Positions 12,633 to 24,734 of a DNA stretch of 64,000 nucleotides are shown here, one piece after another. Source of the stretch: Stictocephala bisonia (Eukaryota; Arthropoda; Insecta; Hemiptera; Membracidae). The notes beneath the pieces are model-generated. The model was not told the DNA's origin and searched no databases. It saw only the letters and a list, made by a program, of their open reading frames with translations. The position numbers and the translations under genes are program-made. Numbering within the stretch: position 1 is the first letter of the stretch; each line of letters begins with the position of its first letter. Where the stretch lies: the NCBI GenBank assembly GCA_035578905.1, contig JAQJVL010000790.1, positions 269,737-333,736 of the forward strand, written 5' to 3'.

Positions 12633-12712
12633 CTTAATGAAAATTATATTTTAGAAATTTTACATGACTTTCTATTTATAACAGATACACTTGTAAAAGT
12701 TTTTAGATAATG

Positions 12713-14240
12713 TTATCCTGTTGACCAAGATACTCCTGTTCTCTATTCTATGTTCTATTCCCTCTACAACAGTCAGTTCAGCAGTGTGTGAAATGTAATG
12801 TTGTATCGTAACGAAATAAAGTGACATAACCTTAGAGTATTATCCTGTTGACCAAGATACTCCTGTTCTCTACTCTATGTTGTATTCCCTCTGCAACAGT
12901 CAGTTCAGCAGAGTGTGAAATGTAATGTTGTACCGTAACGAAATAAAGTGACATAACCTTAGAGTGTTATCCTGTTGACCAAGATACTCCTGTTCTCTAC
13001 TCTATGTTCTATTCCCTCTGCAACAGTCAGTTTAGCAGTGTGTGAAATGTAATGTTGTATCGTAAAGAAATAAAGTGACATAACCTTAGAGTGTTTTCCG
13101 GTTGACCAAGATACTCCTGTTCTCTACTCTATGTTCTATTCCCTCTGCAACAGTCAGTTCGGCAGTGTGTGAAATGTAATGTTGTATCGTAACGAAATAA
13201 AGTGACGTAACCTTGGAGTGTTATCCTGTTGACCAAGATACTCCTGTTCTCTACTCTATGTTCTATTCCCTCTGCAACAGTCAGTTTTGGAGTGTGTGAA
13301 ATGTAATGTTGTATCGTAATGAAATAAAGTGACATAACCTGAGAGTGTTTTCCTGTTGACCAAGATACTCCTGTTCTCTACTCTATGTTCTATTCCCTCT
13401 ACAACAGTCAGTTTAGCAGTTTGTGAAATGTAATGTTGTATCGTAACAAAATAAAGTAACATAACCTTAGAGTGTTATCCTGTTGACCAAGATACTCCTG
13501 TTCTCTACTCTATGTTCTATTTCCTCTGCAACAGTCAGTTTAGCAGTTTGTGAAATGTAATGTTGTATCGTAACGAAATAAAGTGACATAACCTTAGAGT
13601 GTTATCCTGTTGACCAAGATACTCCTGTTCTCTACTCTATGTTCTATTCCCTCTGCAACAGTCAGTTCGGCAGTGTATGAAATGTAATGTTGTATCGTAA
13701 CGAAATAAAGTGACCTAATCTTAGAGTGTTATCCTGTTGACCAAGATACTCCTGTTCTCTACTCTATGTTCTATTCCCTCTACAACAGTCAGTTTAGCAG
13801 TTTGTGAAATGTAATGTTGTATCGTAACAAAATAAAGTAACATAACCTTAGAGTGTTATCCTGTTGACCAAGATACTCCTATTCTCTATTCTATGTTCTA
13901 TTCCCTCTGCAACAGTCATTTCGGCAGTGTGTGAAATGTAATGTTGTATCGTAAAGAAATAAAGTGACATAACCTTAGAGTGTTATCCTGTTGACCAAGA
14001 TACTCCTGTTCTCTACTCTATGTTCTATTCCCTCTGCAACAGTCAGTTCGGCAGAGTGTGAAATGTAATGTTGTACCCTAATGAAATAAAGTGACGTAAG
14101 CTTGGGGTGTTATCCTGTTGACCAAGATACTCCTGTTCTCTACTCTATGTTCTATTTCCTCTGCAACAGTCAGTTTAGCAGTTTGTGAAATGTAATGTTG
14201 TATCGTAACGAAATAAAGTGACATAACTTTAGAGTGTTTT
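12713..14240. repeat. 127-bp satellite, 12 copies
   Basis: Twelve units begin at 12713 and every 127 bp up to 14110. A broken thirteenth unit starts at 14237. Each unit begins TTATCCTGTTGACCAAGATA and contains CTCTGCAACAGTCAGTT, GAAATGTAATGTTGTA and AAATAAAGTGACATAACC. Variation is a few percent by eye. Because 127 is not a multiple of three, frames shift from unit to unit, and the 68-codon minus-strand frames are by-products. The array starts about 67 bp after the inverted PLE structure. Confidence 0.97.
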
Positions 14241-15484
14241 CCTGCTACAATGTAACTATTAGAAATATTTTGTGATTTCTGATTTATGTTTATTCTGTAA
14301 TATTATTGGAGCAGTCCACTGTAATTGATGCGCTGATTTTATATCGCTGGTACATCGCCCATTTGTTGGTCAGTGTCTATAAAATGGTAAGTAAGGAAAG
14401 TCCTCAATATTTAACAAGTACATCAATTTTATGATCTTCCTTTCAAAGAAAAAAATAATTTTACAATTAAATTTGAAACTATGATAATTGCTCACAATAT
14501 TATTTAATTTTACCCATAATAATAACTTAAAAGGTTAAAGAAGTTAATTACTAGTTCTTTGTATGTAAACAAAAATGTCGGATCATAAGATAGGAAGTTA
14601 TATGTGTTCCACGTTTTGTTCTGACGGCACAAGGGCTTTGTTCTGTCGCAACAATAAGCCCACAGCTGGCCCAATAATCAGATAAGGCCGGAGAGTATCT
14701 GGGTTGATTATACCTGAGGAGTATTTCTGACAGTAAAATGATACTTTTAGTGATTGAATAATTGAATAATTGCTTGTACTTTATACTTTACTTCACTTTA
14801 AAGTATAACATTGTACAAACGAGTGAAAGCGTAAAGTTTCCGATTTAAAACGCTTGTGGTATAAATAAAAATACTTCAACTAACTTACGTGCATATTAAG
14901 TATTTAGTAAATCTAAATCATGCTCTACTACAAATAATTAGCTATTTAATTAATTGTCTGTTTATCATGCTAATATCTGTTTTCGGCTTGGATATTATAT
15001 CCATTATGGCTTCAGTAATATGAAACCAAACTACTTCAACAACAATTCTTGATAAATTGACATATATAAATAGTACATAAATATTAGCTTTTAATACCTA
15101 GTCGAGTATATAATTTACTTTCGAAACAAAACTTGCAAATAAAATATTTATCTTGACATTGAAAAAGAAACACTCAGTTTAACTTGTCTATTTGAACTTT
15201 AGACTCTTAAAGTTGATTATTTTGTGTACTGTCTTAAAAATTTTGAGGTAATAGATTAATTAATAAAAATTTATAATAACTAATTGTCATGTCCTAATAA
15301 CAAATAGTCATCACAAATATAAAATCCTTTCTGTAGTTGGAATACGAATTTTTATACTAGCTAAACTCAACTTGAGAAGAGCTGAATTGATTTCTTTATA
15401 TTTAACAAATGTATAGTTTTTCTCATAAAAATGTCTCGTAATCTGTGTGAATGTTATTTTTGATCTCGGGCCATCAATATATTA
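14241..15484. other. AT-rich non-coding stretch
   Basis: No gene or RNA was recognised. A slightly less AT-rich patch at 14600-14720 holds no open frame of note. Confidence 0.55.
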
Positions 15485-15580
15485 ACGGAACTTCTCTCTG
15501 AGAGTGCTTGGCCTCGTGACACGCAGTTTGGCGTGAGGGTTTTAATGCTTACCATAAGCCCCAGAACACTGCAGAGTTTC
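15485..15580. repeat. Dispersed repeat R1, copy 2
   Basis: It contains ACGGAACTTCTCTCTG, GCCTCGTGACACGCAGTTTG and TTTTAATGCTTACC, then AGCCCCAGAACACTGCAGAG. The same order is found at 31225-31326, and partly at 3790-3865. The final CCCCAGAACACTGCAGAG resembles the unit of the 28-29-bp minisatellite that follows copy 3. Confidence 0.7.
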
Positions 15581-17468
15581 GTGTCGGAAAAAACACTGTT
15601 TTGGACAGGTTGTTTTTTTTTTTTTACAGTTTACTTTTAGAGAAATATTTTATTTTAAAAGCCGTTATTTAGGTGATTGGTTTTTCAAATTCAATATGTT
15701 TACTTTAAATAGTGCATTTATTACATATTTCAACAAGAGAAACATTTCTCTCAGTATTAATATTTTTTATTTTATTTTTCAAAACCCATAATTGGTACTT
15801 GCACGTCAGTCAAGGCAATTAAAACTGAACTTATTGTGGTTTTACTTCAATTAAATTACTAAATATGTGTGTTACTAGGTGGAGGATCAAAATATTTTTG
15901 TTTTAGAAATAATGTTCAATATTTCAGGTAGATGCATATTTTAAATGCCAAACAATGATACAATACACATGTTTGTATTTCCAGCAATACGGTATAATAT
16001 ATCTATGATTTGGAATAAATATTTTATTTTACATCTAAAAGACATAGCAAATTATTAACGCTGCCATAATTACTAATACAGGGTGTCCAAAAAGTCCCGG
16101 ACCGGTTAAATATTTTGGAAAACTTTTAAGATAGAGTTAAACCAATTGGTGCCATGTAACTGGACATAAACACTTATTTTAACACATAATTCAGTGATCC
16201 ACAACCTTCTTAGGGGGACGACTCACTAAGAGTAGGAAGAAAACCTATAATGGAATCATAGGTCAATATGCATACCCTTTTAAATATTTGAATTATTAAA
16301 ACATCATGCCGGAAATTAGATCTCACAAGGTAAATTCTAAACAAAAGGCGGCACTCGAAAGTTTCAATACTGATCTTATGTGCAAGTTCAAGAATGGCTT
16401 AATTTTATTCTAACCATATCAGATGAAGCTACAAAACTTCACTCATAATTATTGTTCACAAACAAATACTTCAAGATGTATTCAGTGCACAGCTATTCTT
16501 CTATGGGAACGGTCGACGAGGGGTCAGTAGAATAGTTTTAATGTAAGCATAGGTAGATATCCACATAATTTTAAAGGGCTGGTCAAAGAAGAATTCTACA
16601 AACCTCACTTCAAAAGCGTTATCCGTTACAAAATGTTATTGGTTGAAATGTTTTAACCACAATCTAAATTATACTTGAATTGATTTACTTTTGACTTCAC
16701 CAGTGTTCTAAATATCTTAACTATAAATAAGTATATATAAATTATAAAAATTACTTGTTTAAGAGGACTGGACCAATTTACCTAAAACACCGAAAATATG
16801 GCTTTCTATTTAAAGAGTTCGATCTTTAAATATGATCATATCACTCGTTGAAAATATTTTACGCACACATTTTCAGGCTCATGTAAACTGACGAGAGAAA
16901 CTAAAAAAACACTTTCAAGTTATTATAGTATAGGGACAAAACTATACAATTATTCTGTCGATCGATTTCGGTAATCCACTTTTACCACCCTCAAACGGTG
17001 AAACTCCGAAATTAACATCCATAATGTGAGTTCCTCTAGCCTCAGGATGCTTAGCATGGTTTACAGAAATCCACCCTATTATCTTCGCCACCATACAATA
17101 GCGTAACATAAGCTTCCATTTTTTCAACTTTCCTGCTGTGTTTTGTTGTAAAATATTCACAGAGCCATTATACAAGCATACATTATTGATTTGTATTGTT
17201 TGTATCATTATTTCATTATTATTATTGTTCATATTTTTACTATATATTGTATTGTTGTTAAGATTAATTTTTGTACTACTATCATATAATAATATCAATA
17301 ATTTAGTTTTATAATTTTAATCATGTTTTTTTTTTTTAAAAAAACATCTTGCCTCCTCCTAACGATTCGTTGTTGTTTCACAATTTTGCTTCAATTCAGG
17401 TGGGAACGATAGTAATACTCTGTCTATATTCACCTGTGAAGAAGGTTGCGATATATGTAACTGTTAAT

Positions 17469-17470
<2 letters not shown>
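15581..17470. other. AT-rich stretch with a possible transposon end
   Basis: At 16080 the sequence CAGGGTGTCCAAAAAGTCCC looks like one end of a DNA transposon, and it shares CAGGGTGT with the foldback end at 1075. I found no matching inverted end downstream. A 118-codon minus-strand frame at 16942-17298 is Asn-rich and unrecognised; it is not accepted as a gene. Confidence 0.4.

Positions 17471-17520
<50 letters not shown>
17471..17520. repeat. Homopolymer T tract (50)
   Basis: About fifty consecutive T residues. On the minus strand this could be a retroposon poly(A) tail, but no LINE or SINE body is recognisable next to it. Confidence 0.9.
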
Positions 17521-17522
<2 letters not shown>

Positions 17523-20500
17523 TTCCTCTTTATGAATATAATGTCTCCATTAGGAACCTAATTAAGCTTGGAATTGAACTCGTTGTTTAAAATCAAATTC
17601 AATATATTTGTAAAAAATTTTACTTTATATTTAATATTTTGTATAGTTAATTCAAGTTTAAAATTAAAAATAGAAGGCAGAGAATCAAATTAGCAAAATT
17701 AGAATCAAATAGAGTAGAGGTCTAGAGGTATAACATTAATTGGCAACAAATTTTAGCTTGTACCCAGTAGAAAAGGAATAAAAAAGTATACATTTACATG
17801 TATATACTTTAAAACTACTTTTCTCACTAGATTCACCATCGTTCTGTTCAGTGCATTGTCATTCACTGAGTGCTTGGTGCGTGTGTAATTTTGTGAGCAG
17901 CACGCAAAGTGATCTACCTGGTAATTTAAATAATCCAGGGGAAGAAATTTCAGCCAAAAGTAAAAAAAAAAAACCTATTAAACATAATTCCAACTTACGA
18001 TTTTAACATCTGGGTAAAACATTTGATACGACGTTTCGTTAATTAAATTAAGCAAAATTAAGTAAATGTTTTATAAAATACATCCCTTAGTATTTATGAT
18101 ACAATTCAATCTAAAATTAATTTAATTAGAATTTTTGTAAAATATACGTATGTCAATATCGTACACTTTGAGATATACTTGCCACTAATATGGAATGTTC
18201 ATTGAAAACTAAACTACAATAGTGTTTTATAAACACACTCTTGTAGTTTATAAAAGCTGTTTATTTTTAACCACTTTTGTACATTTTTGAGACGATAGAA
18301 ATCTGTATGACAGAACTGCCTGGCTGGTTTCATATGATTCAGATTAAAAACTTAATTGTACTGCACATATTTACAATTTATAGAACTGTATAACTAAACA
18401 GATATACCCTGAGTTCTATTCTGCAGAGAGGGAAGATAGATTCACTCAGAGCGTGTAGAGTGGATGGGAAGAGCATTGCTACAATTAAAAGTCAGTTTGT
18501 TAAAACTTCCCAATGGATGTTTTAATGTTTGCCATATGGCAACATCATTTCAACATGGTTTTTTCTGAGTGACCGAACCACTTATTTTACCATTTTTCAC
18601 TACTTAAAAGTGTACGGAACTCGCATATTTCTGCTAAAAGCTCAGGCAACAAATGTCGAATTAAATTATGATTTTTCGAACAAAACTTTACGGTAAAAGC
18701 TACTTCTCCTTTAACAGTAATCACTTTTATTCAATATACGAAATAATAACATGATATTCCGTTTAAATTTGTTAATAAATATTGTATGAAAAACGTGAAC
18801 TAATATTATAGTCTAATACTAAAGTATAGGCTATATTTAAAGTTACCAAAATTATTTAATGTTAATTTTATAAGTTAATGTTTATAATACAGTAAGATAA
18901 GTTAAAAATAATAATATTAGTCCTTTGTATCTTCCTTACTGCAGATATTTCTTGTTCAGAGAGGTAGTGCCACAACTTCTAATTGGTTTACTCACCCCCA
19001 CTCCTAACTACTGAGTTCCATTGCTAACAATATATAAGATTACCCCTCTCACTAATGTAATTCATTACTTTTCTTTTATTATAACAGAAGTTGGTTTTCT
19101 ATATTATATTCTGCATTCCCTAAAAAGGCTTGGTGTTCTTTAAGAATGCTTTAACATGTTCAGTTTAAGCAAAGCTTTCATTTATTTTGAGAAAAAAGCT
19201 GCTGTTCCATTCATGCAATGGAAGAATATGTAATTATCTATGAATATTTCATAATATCTACAAATTAAGAATAATGTATCAACAATTACAAATGTCAAAG
19301 ATTCTTTTAATTAGTTTGAAATTTTAAATGTTATTTTAAAAAGTAAAGATTTAACTTTTGTTAAAAAAATTTTAATCTGATAATTGTTTTGCTTTGAATT
19401 TTCTTTTCACCCTAAATTTCAAAGTCTTATATTTAAAAAATATATTTATTGATTTATTTACATATTGTATTATATACCACTTCAGTTAATTATTATTATA
19501 TTTTTTATGATCTACTAAAATATTGTCGTATTATATATTTAACTAGCTGAATAACTATAAAATTTACTTGTATTATTAGTAGGTAGCAACAGTATATTAG
19601 TTAAATGACAAAATATGATTTACTAAAATATTACTATAATCTGTTTATTTTTTATTTTTTTATTTATATATTTATTATTATTTTTTTTTTTTTTACTTAC
19701 CGTAACATGAGTTCCATAATTAACTAACAATAATGTATATTATAGTTAACTTTGAATTTTACAATAACTGTGTAACCTTTAATCACGATTATTCTCCTGT
19801 TTAGCCCAAATAATTATTTTTATGGCGACCAAATAAGAATTGAAAGCCCTCTTTTTACTTTAATAAAAACTTTACTTCAAACAACGAAAATAACAAAACT
19901 TATGATATGAATAGCATACATGAGAGTAATGTTTTATCCGACGATTGTAGTAACAGCCATCACATCGACTGGAGAATCGAGTCTTGACTATGGACTCCAC
20001 AACCATAAACTTTGTGCTACTAGACCAGCTAATTGTTTCTTGTCATGGGTTTTCGGAGGTCGCAATAGTTCATATAACAAATTTTATGATCGATTGGCTC
20101 CGGAAGTGCTATTTAATAGTCTATTTTCTCTAAATAATATTGATCTCTAAATAATAATTTAAGATCGTCTATGTACACATTAAAATCAAGCCGTACTTGC
20201 GTTGTTCAAGATATATTCTTTAAAAAAAAATAATAAGACTGCACTGCCAAACTAAGATATTGGATAAAAAGTGCCGAAACTGGGATAGGATACATTAAAA
20301 TAGTTTATTTAGCTTAAAAAATAATGTTTACTTCTAAGTACAAGACGTACTGGTTACAAGTAAAAATAAATTGTGGATACGTAAGAAAGGAATATTATGC
20401 CTGAGAGTGACACGATGGCTTCCAAGATGAAGTGGAAGTGTCACATTGTTGCCCATCACATATAATTAGTTTGTAGGCAGGAGTTTAACTGCACTTAATA

Positions 20501-20975
20501 GTATATTTTAAATACATTTAGAACATTTCCATTTAGTTTAGTAAAGATTTACATATTTATTTTGCTTTAAATATTTAAATAACCTTTTAAAGCATTCCTA
20601 CTTTATTTTGTGTAAATACTAACTTACTTATTGTTCAATTACGTATTAATACATTTTGAACGTCTAGTAAACATTGTGTAATTGACATGTATTACCTTTT
20701 ATTGAATATTATATACTTTTAATGTTACATGATATAAATAATAATGATGCATCAAACGTTAATATTATTCACTTCAACGTAGAGACCACATGCAGTAATT
20801 CACTCCAATAGTATGATATATATAGTTAAAATGTGCTAACCAAATTAAAACTTTAATATTGAAATGTTATCCCCGTTGGGCAGGACTACATTACCATTTC
20901 ACGAAACCATTATGGCTTAATTAACCTAAGTTAAAAGAGCTGGGTCAATGTAATTGGTCGCCTTTGGCAAATGCT
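17521..20975. other. AT-rich non-coding stretch
   Basis: No supported gene. A 76-codon plus-strand frame at 19920-20150 has somewhat higher GC but no recognisable motif. T-rich tracts occur near 19640-19695. Confidence 0.55.
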
Positions 20976-21480
20976 AACAACCCTGCGGTAGTCTCTCAGT
21001 GCCAATACACCCTTACTGTGCTTATTAACTCTCTCCAATGTCACGCTAAAGGTCGTATATTGCCAATACACTTTTACTATGCTCGTTAACTCCTTTCTCT
21101 GTCACGCTAAAGATTGTACAATGCCAATACACTTTTACTATGTTTGTCAACTCCCTTCTCAGCCACTTTAAAGGTCGTACAATACCGATACACTCTTATT
21201 ATGCTTGTTAACTCTCTTCTTGGTTACGCTAAAGCACTTACAGTTCCAATTTTAATGTGGTTGTTAACTCCCTTCTGGTCACGCTAAAGTTCGGTGCCAA
21301 TATACGCTAAATGCACGTATTGACGTCCTACTTTATCATGCCAAAGGCATTCCAGTAGAAATGTAACCTCACAGCAAGTATTAACTTCCTACACAATCAC
21401 GGCAAATATAATTCAGAATAAACATAACCTCACAGCACGTATTAACTTGTTATAATATCACTTCAAAGGCAATCCAGTGG
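20976..21480. repeat. Degenerate ~61-bp tandem repeat (R2 family)
   Basis: At least four units with GCCAATACAC...TTACTATGCT...TTAACTCCCTTCTC...CACGCTAAAGG start near 21001, 21062, 21123 and 21183. More decayed units continue to about 21480 with TATTAACTTCCTAC and CAAAGGCATTCCAGT variants. A single unit of the same family lies at 7498. Confidence 0.85.
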
Positions 21481-21590
21481 CAATAATGCACGTAGGAAAA
21501 GCATTTAGGCAGATGTCTCAAAATACGTAAAAAAAATAAATATAAGTCACTTTCTTTTGGCCAAAAAAATCACTTTAGTGGCAGTTACGA

Positions 21591-21593
<3 letters not shown>

Positions 21594-21646
<53 letters not shown>
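21594..21646. repeat. (TA)n microsatellite
   Basis: Perfect alternating TA of about 53 bp. Confidence 0.97.
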
Positions 21647-21648
<2 letters not shown>

Positions 21649-22106
21649 TTTCACATCTTTTTTAATAATTACTATGTTTATCACTGAGAATTTGGTGGGG
21701 GAAATAAGGGAGGGATTGACAAGCTGCTGGTAAAATAACGAAATGATTACTCAACACACTAACTTGATACATATTGAGTGAACTTTGGAATGCAACCTCT
21801 GTGTATTTCTTCTATTAGCATAAAATGATAGATGGACCGCAAAACAAAATTAAGGACATATTTATATTTATGAAAACTTTTTCTTTTTTGCCCAAGAGAC
21901 CATATCCTTAGGTTGGAAAACATAGTTTAGAGACACCTTGAATATATTTTCATGATGAAGACAATAAACATCATTATTGTAAGGATATATATATAAAATC
22001 CAATCCTTAGTCTCTGCTTCGAATGTTTTCTCTGTTAAGTTTATTTAACTTAAACGTGAAAGTGTATAATATTATTGTATTATTAATAAGCCACTTAAAT
22101 ACTTCA
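21647..22106. other. AT-rich spacer before the 147-bp array
   Basis: No gene or RNA was recognised. The minus-strand frame that crosses the array ends in here at 22007. Confidence 0.55.
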
Positions 22107-23090
22107 AAACTTGTAGCGTGACAAAACTGTAATCCTAAATGTTTGTCTGGGCGTATTGACGTAAGTAAACTACTGCAGCAAGTCAATGTACTCCGAGACA
22201 TTTCACCTACAGTGAATGAGTTTATCCTCTCCTCATTATATTTATATGCTACGAGACTTGTAGTGTGACAAAAATGTAATTCTAAAGAGTTGTCTGGGAG
22301 TATTGACGTAAGTAAACTACTGCAGGAAGTCAATGTACTCTGAGTAATTTCACCTACAGTGAATGAGTTTATCCTCTCCTCATTATATTTATATGCTACG
22401 AGACTTGTAGCGTGACAAAACTGTGATTCTAAAGAGTTGTCTGGGTGTATTGACGTAAGTAAACTACTGCAGTAAGTCATTGTACTCCGAGTCATTTCAC
22501 CTATAGTGAATAAGTTTATCCTTTTCTCATTATATTTATATGCTACGAGACTTGTAGCGTAACAAAACTGTGATTCTAAATATTTGTCTGGGTGTATTGA
22601 CGTGAGTAAACTACTGCAGCAAGTCAATGTACTCCGAGTCATTTCACCTATAGTGAATGAGTTTATCTTGTTCTCATTATATTTATATGCTACGAGACTT
22701 GTAGCGTGACAAAACTGTAATTCTAAAGGGTTGTCTGGGCGTATTGACGTAAATAAACTACTGCAGGAAGTCAATATACTCCGAGACATTTCACCTACAG
22801 TGAATGAGTTTATCCTCTCCTCATTATATTTATATGCTATGAGACTTGTAGCGTGACAAAACTGTAATTCTAAATGTTTGTCTGGGCGTATTGACGTAAG
22901 TAAACTACTGCAGCAAGTCAATGTACTCCGAGTCATTTCACTTACAGTGAATGGGTTTATCCTCTCCTCGTTATATTTATATGCTACAAGACTTGTAGCA
23001 TGACAAAACTGTGATTCTATAGAGTTGTCTGGGTGTATTGACGTAAGTAAACTACTGCAGCAAGTCAATGTACTCCGAGTCATTTCATCT
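22107..23090 (-). repeat. 147-bp satellite with an uninterrupted frame
   Basis: Six full units and one partial unit repeat every 147 bp (for example AGTGAATGAG at 22211 and 22358). As 147 is 49 codons, one minus-strand frame (22007-23083, 358 codons) reads through all units. Each unit translates as a peptide with S/T-rich TLTCCSSLLTSI, then PDNSLESQFCHATSLVAYKY and NEERINSFTVGE. The peptide has no family I recognise and no obvious signal or membrane segment. Units vary mainly at HPDNSLES, mostly by amino-acid-changing substitutions, and no stop has appeared. It may be an ordinary satellite that is open by chance; a repetitive protein exon is less likely. Confidence 0.9.
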
Positions 23091-23278
23091 TAAGTTATCG
23101 GATTCTTACTATATTCACTTGTTTTACATCTCTATTAACATTTTCTAAAGAAGAATTAAAATTATTAAAATATACTGTTATAAACATATTTTCAGGAAAA
23201 CGGATGTGTCATTCAAGTGGTGAAATATTAAAAAAGCCTTTTTTAAATAAACTGACTTGTTTTATTTAATTTGCGTAC

Positions 23279-23290
23279 TAAGGGTGAGCG
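23279..23290. repeat. Target-site duplication, left copy
   Basis: TAAGGGTGAGCG lies immediately before the first recognisable base of the truncated LINE, and it recurs exactly at 24074-24085. Confidence 0.75.
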
Positions 23291-24073
23291 GTAAATACAT
23301 TTGTTGATGAAGTAGCACTTACTGCAGAATCAAAAGAAGACCTAGGTAAACTGACAGAAATTATTATTAAGGAAGCTAATAAGATTGATTTTAAGGTAAG
23401 TATAGAGAAGTTAAAATACGAGTATCTAAAGTTAGGAAGAATCCAACCTAAATGTAGGACGATTAACCTATGAGGGTCAATAATGTGAGCTTTGAAGGAG
23501 CACTTGAATTCAGATACCTAGGAGTCTCTTTAAACTTGAATAATGAAAGAAGTATTTAAATAGAGAATAGACTTAATGTAACGACCAAATGCTTCTGGAG
23601 CCCAAATACTGTCTATAAACACCAAGCTAAAAATATACAAGACTATAATTCAACCAGCACTTTTATATGGCTCTGAAACATGGTTACTTTCAAAAGAAAA
23701 TGAAAAGAAGCTAAAAACAAGATATTTATGAGGATAATAGGATCCATTAAGGAGGATGTGGTGGATAAGGATGAACTAGGAGTTCGGAAATTGAAAAAAG
23801 ATCCGGACGTTGTTACCACAGTGAAGAGTAGGAGACTAATATGGGCATACCATGTAGAAAGAAGAGGAAAAGAAAGTATACTTATGATGGTTACCGATGG
23901 GCAACCACATGGCACTCACCCCTTAGGAAGACCAAAATTGAGGTGGAGAGAACAGGTGCAACAAAATCTTCAACGCATAGTTGCATCCCTTGTCTTAGCT
24001 GCAGACCGGCAGCAGTGGAGGAATCTTGTTGGTGAGGCTAAAATCGTAGGTTTCAGTAGCCAAGGAGGTAAGG
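23291..24073 (+). pseudogene. 5'-truncated LINE: C-terminal reverse transcriptase remnant
   Basis: This is the 3' part of a non-LTR retrotransposon polyprotein, the enzyme that makes cDNA at a nicked target. It opens in the catalytic motif C region (TFVDEVALTAESKEDL, where active copies have a paired Asp, so one catalytic Asp is changed to Glu). Next come LEFRYLGVSL, then IIQPALLYGSETWLLS, typical of the region after the RT core. The C-terminal block follows, with RRLIWAYHVERRGKES, PLGRPKLRWREQVQQNL and DRQQWRNLVGEAK. The longest intact frame is 23728-24147. Earlier parts are split by frameshifts and stops, for example near 23470 and 23550. Everything upstream of motif C is missing, as expected for 5' truncation during target-primed reverse transcription. 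Clade (RTE, CR1 or Jockey type) is not assigned. Confidence 0.85.
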
Positions 24074-24085
24074 TAAGGGTGAGCG
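24074..24085. repeat. Target-site duplication, right copy
   Basis: A perfect second copy of TAAGGGTGAGCG directly follows the LINE remnant, whose last shared text is GTAGCCAAGGAGG. The minisatellite begins right after it. Confidence 0.75.
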
Positions 24086-24230
24086 TTTGGGTATTGATTG
24101 ACGGATGGGTCAATACTACCGTGTGGTATGGGTGGAAGGGTGGGTGAATACGACTGTTCGTGCTGGGTGAGTGGTTGGGTCAATATAACTGTGCGGTAGG
24201 TGTAGACGGGTGAGTCAATACCAATCTACC
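24086..24230. repeat. Decayed 36-bp minisatellite, G-rich strand on top
   Basis: About four degenerate units with GATGGGTCAATACTACCGTG-like sequence. They are the reverse complement of the unit at locus 1 (4297-4770). They sit directly against the LINE target-site duplication. Confidence 0.75.
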
Positions 24231-24319
24231 TTTGAGGGAGGGTACTATTTTTCTATAAATTTTGTGAAATCAGGAGACGGAAACAATCAAAGACATAATA
24301 GTGAAAAAATTGGTCCACC

Positions 24320-24690
24320 AAACGTAACTCTACGTACAGTGGTATTGACCCACCAGCTCACCCATACACGTACAGTGGTATTGACCCACCCGACCACCCA
24401 TATACGTAAAGTGGTTTGACCCACCAGCCCACCCATACACGTTCAGTGGTATTGATACATACAATACCACTGTACTTGTATGGGCGGGCGGGTGGGTAAA
24501 CACCACTGAACGTGTATGGGCTGGGCGGGTGGGTCAATACCACTGAACGTGTATCGGCGGGCGGGTGGGTCAATACCACTGTACGTGTTTGGGCGGGCGG
24601 GTGGGTCAATACCACTGAACGTGGGTGGGCGCGTGGGTGGGTCAATACAACTGAACGTGTATGGGTGGACGGGTGGGTGGGTGGGAAGAA
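24320..24690. repeat. 36-bp minisatellite as an inverted (hairpin) block
   Basis: From 24329 to 24454 the units read GTACAGTGGTATTGACCCAC. After a 7-base spacer (ATACATA, 24455-24461) they switch to the complement, CAATACCACTGTACTTGTAT, and continue for about six 36-bp units with GGGCGGGCGGGTGGGTC spacers. The inner arms 24432-24454 and 24462-24484 differ at only two positions. The left arm is shorter (about 3.5 units). Frames in this block, such as 24512-24757, come from the composition. Confidence 0.92.
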
Positions 24691-24734
24691 CTCTTCACTC
24701 CGAAACGAACTCTTATTAATAACACACAATGTAC

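Larger units (their letters stand above)
12121..12645. mobile_element. Foldback made of two inverted PLE 3' ends
   Basis: The outermost 19 bases are perfect inverted repeats (AATTTTCATTAAGAGCGCT at 12121-12139, its complement at 12627-12645). Each arm resembles the 3' end of the Penelope-like elements at 55-64 kb. From the centre outwards each has ACCTTTAGTTAAAGA-like sequence (the codons for the endonuclease C-terminus), an AT-rich stretch, then the CTGAAGA...GAAAGCGCT element. Arms are about 230 bp and clearly diverged, and the two units are joined through their truncated 5' sides. I infer a PLE subfamily related to, but older than, the cluster near the right edge. Confidence 0.75.

Noticed and set aside
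16080..16110. Complete DNA transposon starting at CAGGGTGTCC
   Set aside because: No matching inverted terminus or transposase was found downstream, so only a possible end is mentioned.
16942..17298. 118-codon minus-strand frame
   Set aside because: Asn-rich N-terminal part, no recognised domain, no promoter or splice context.
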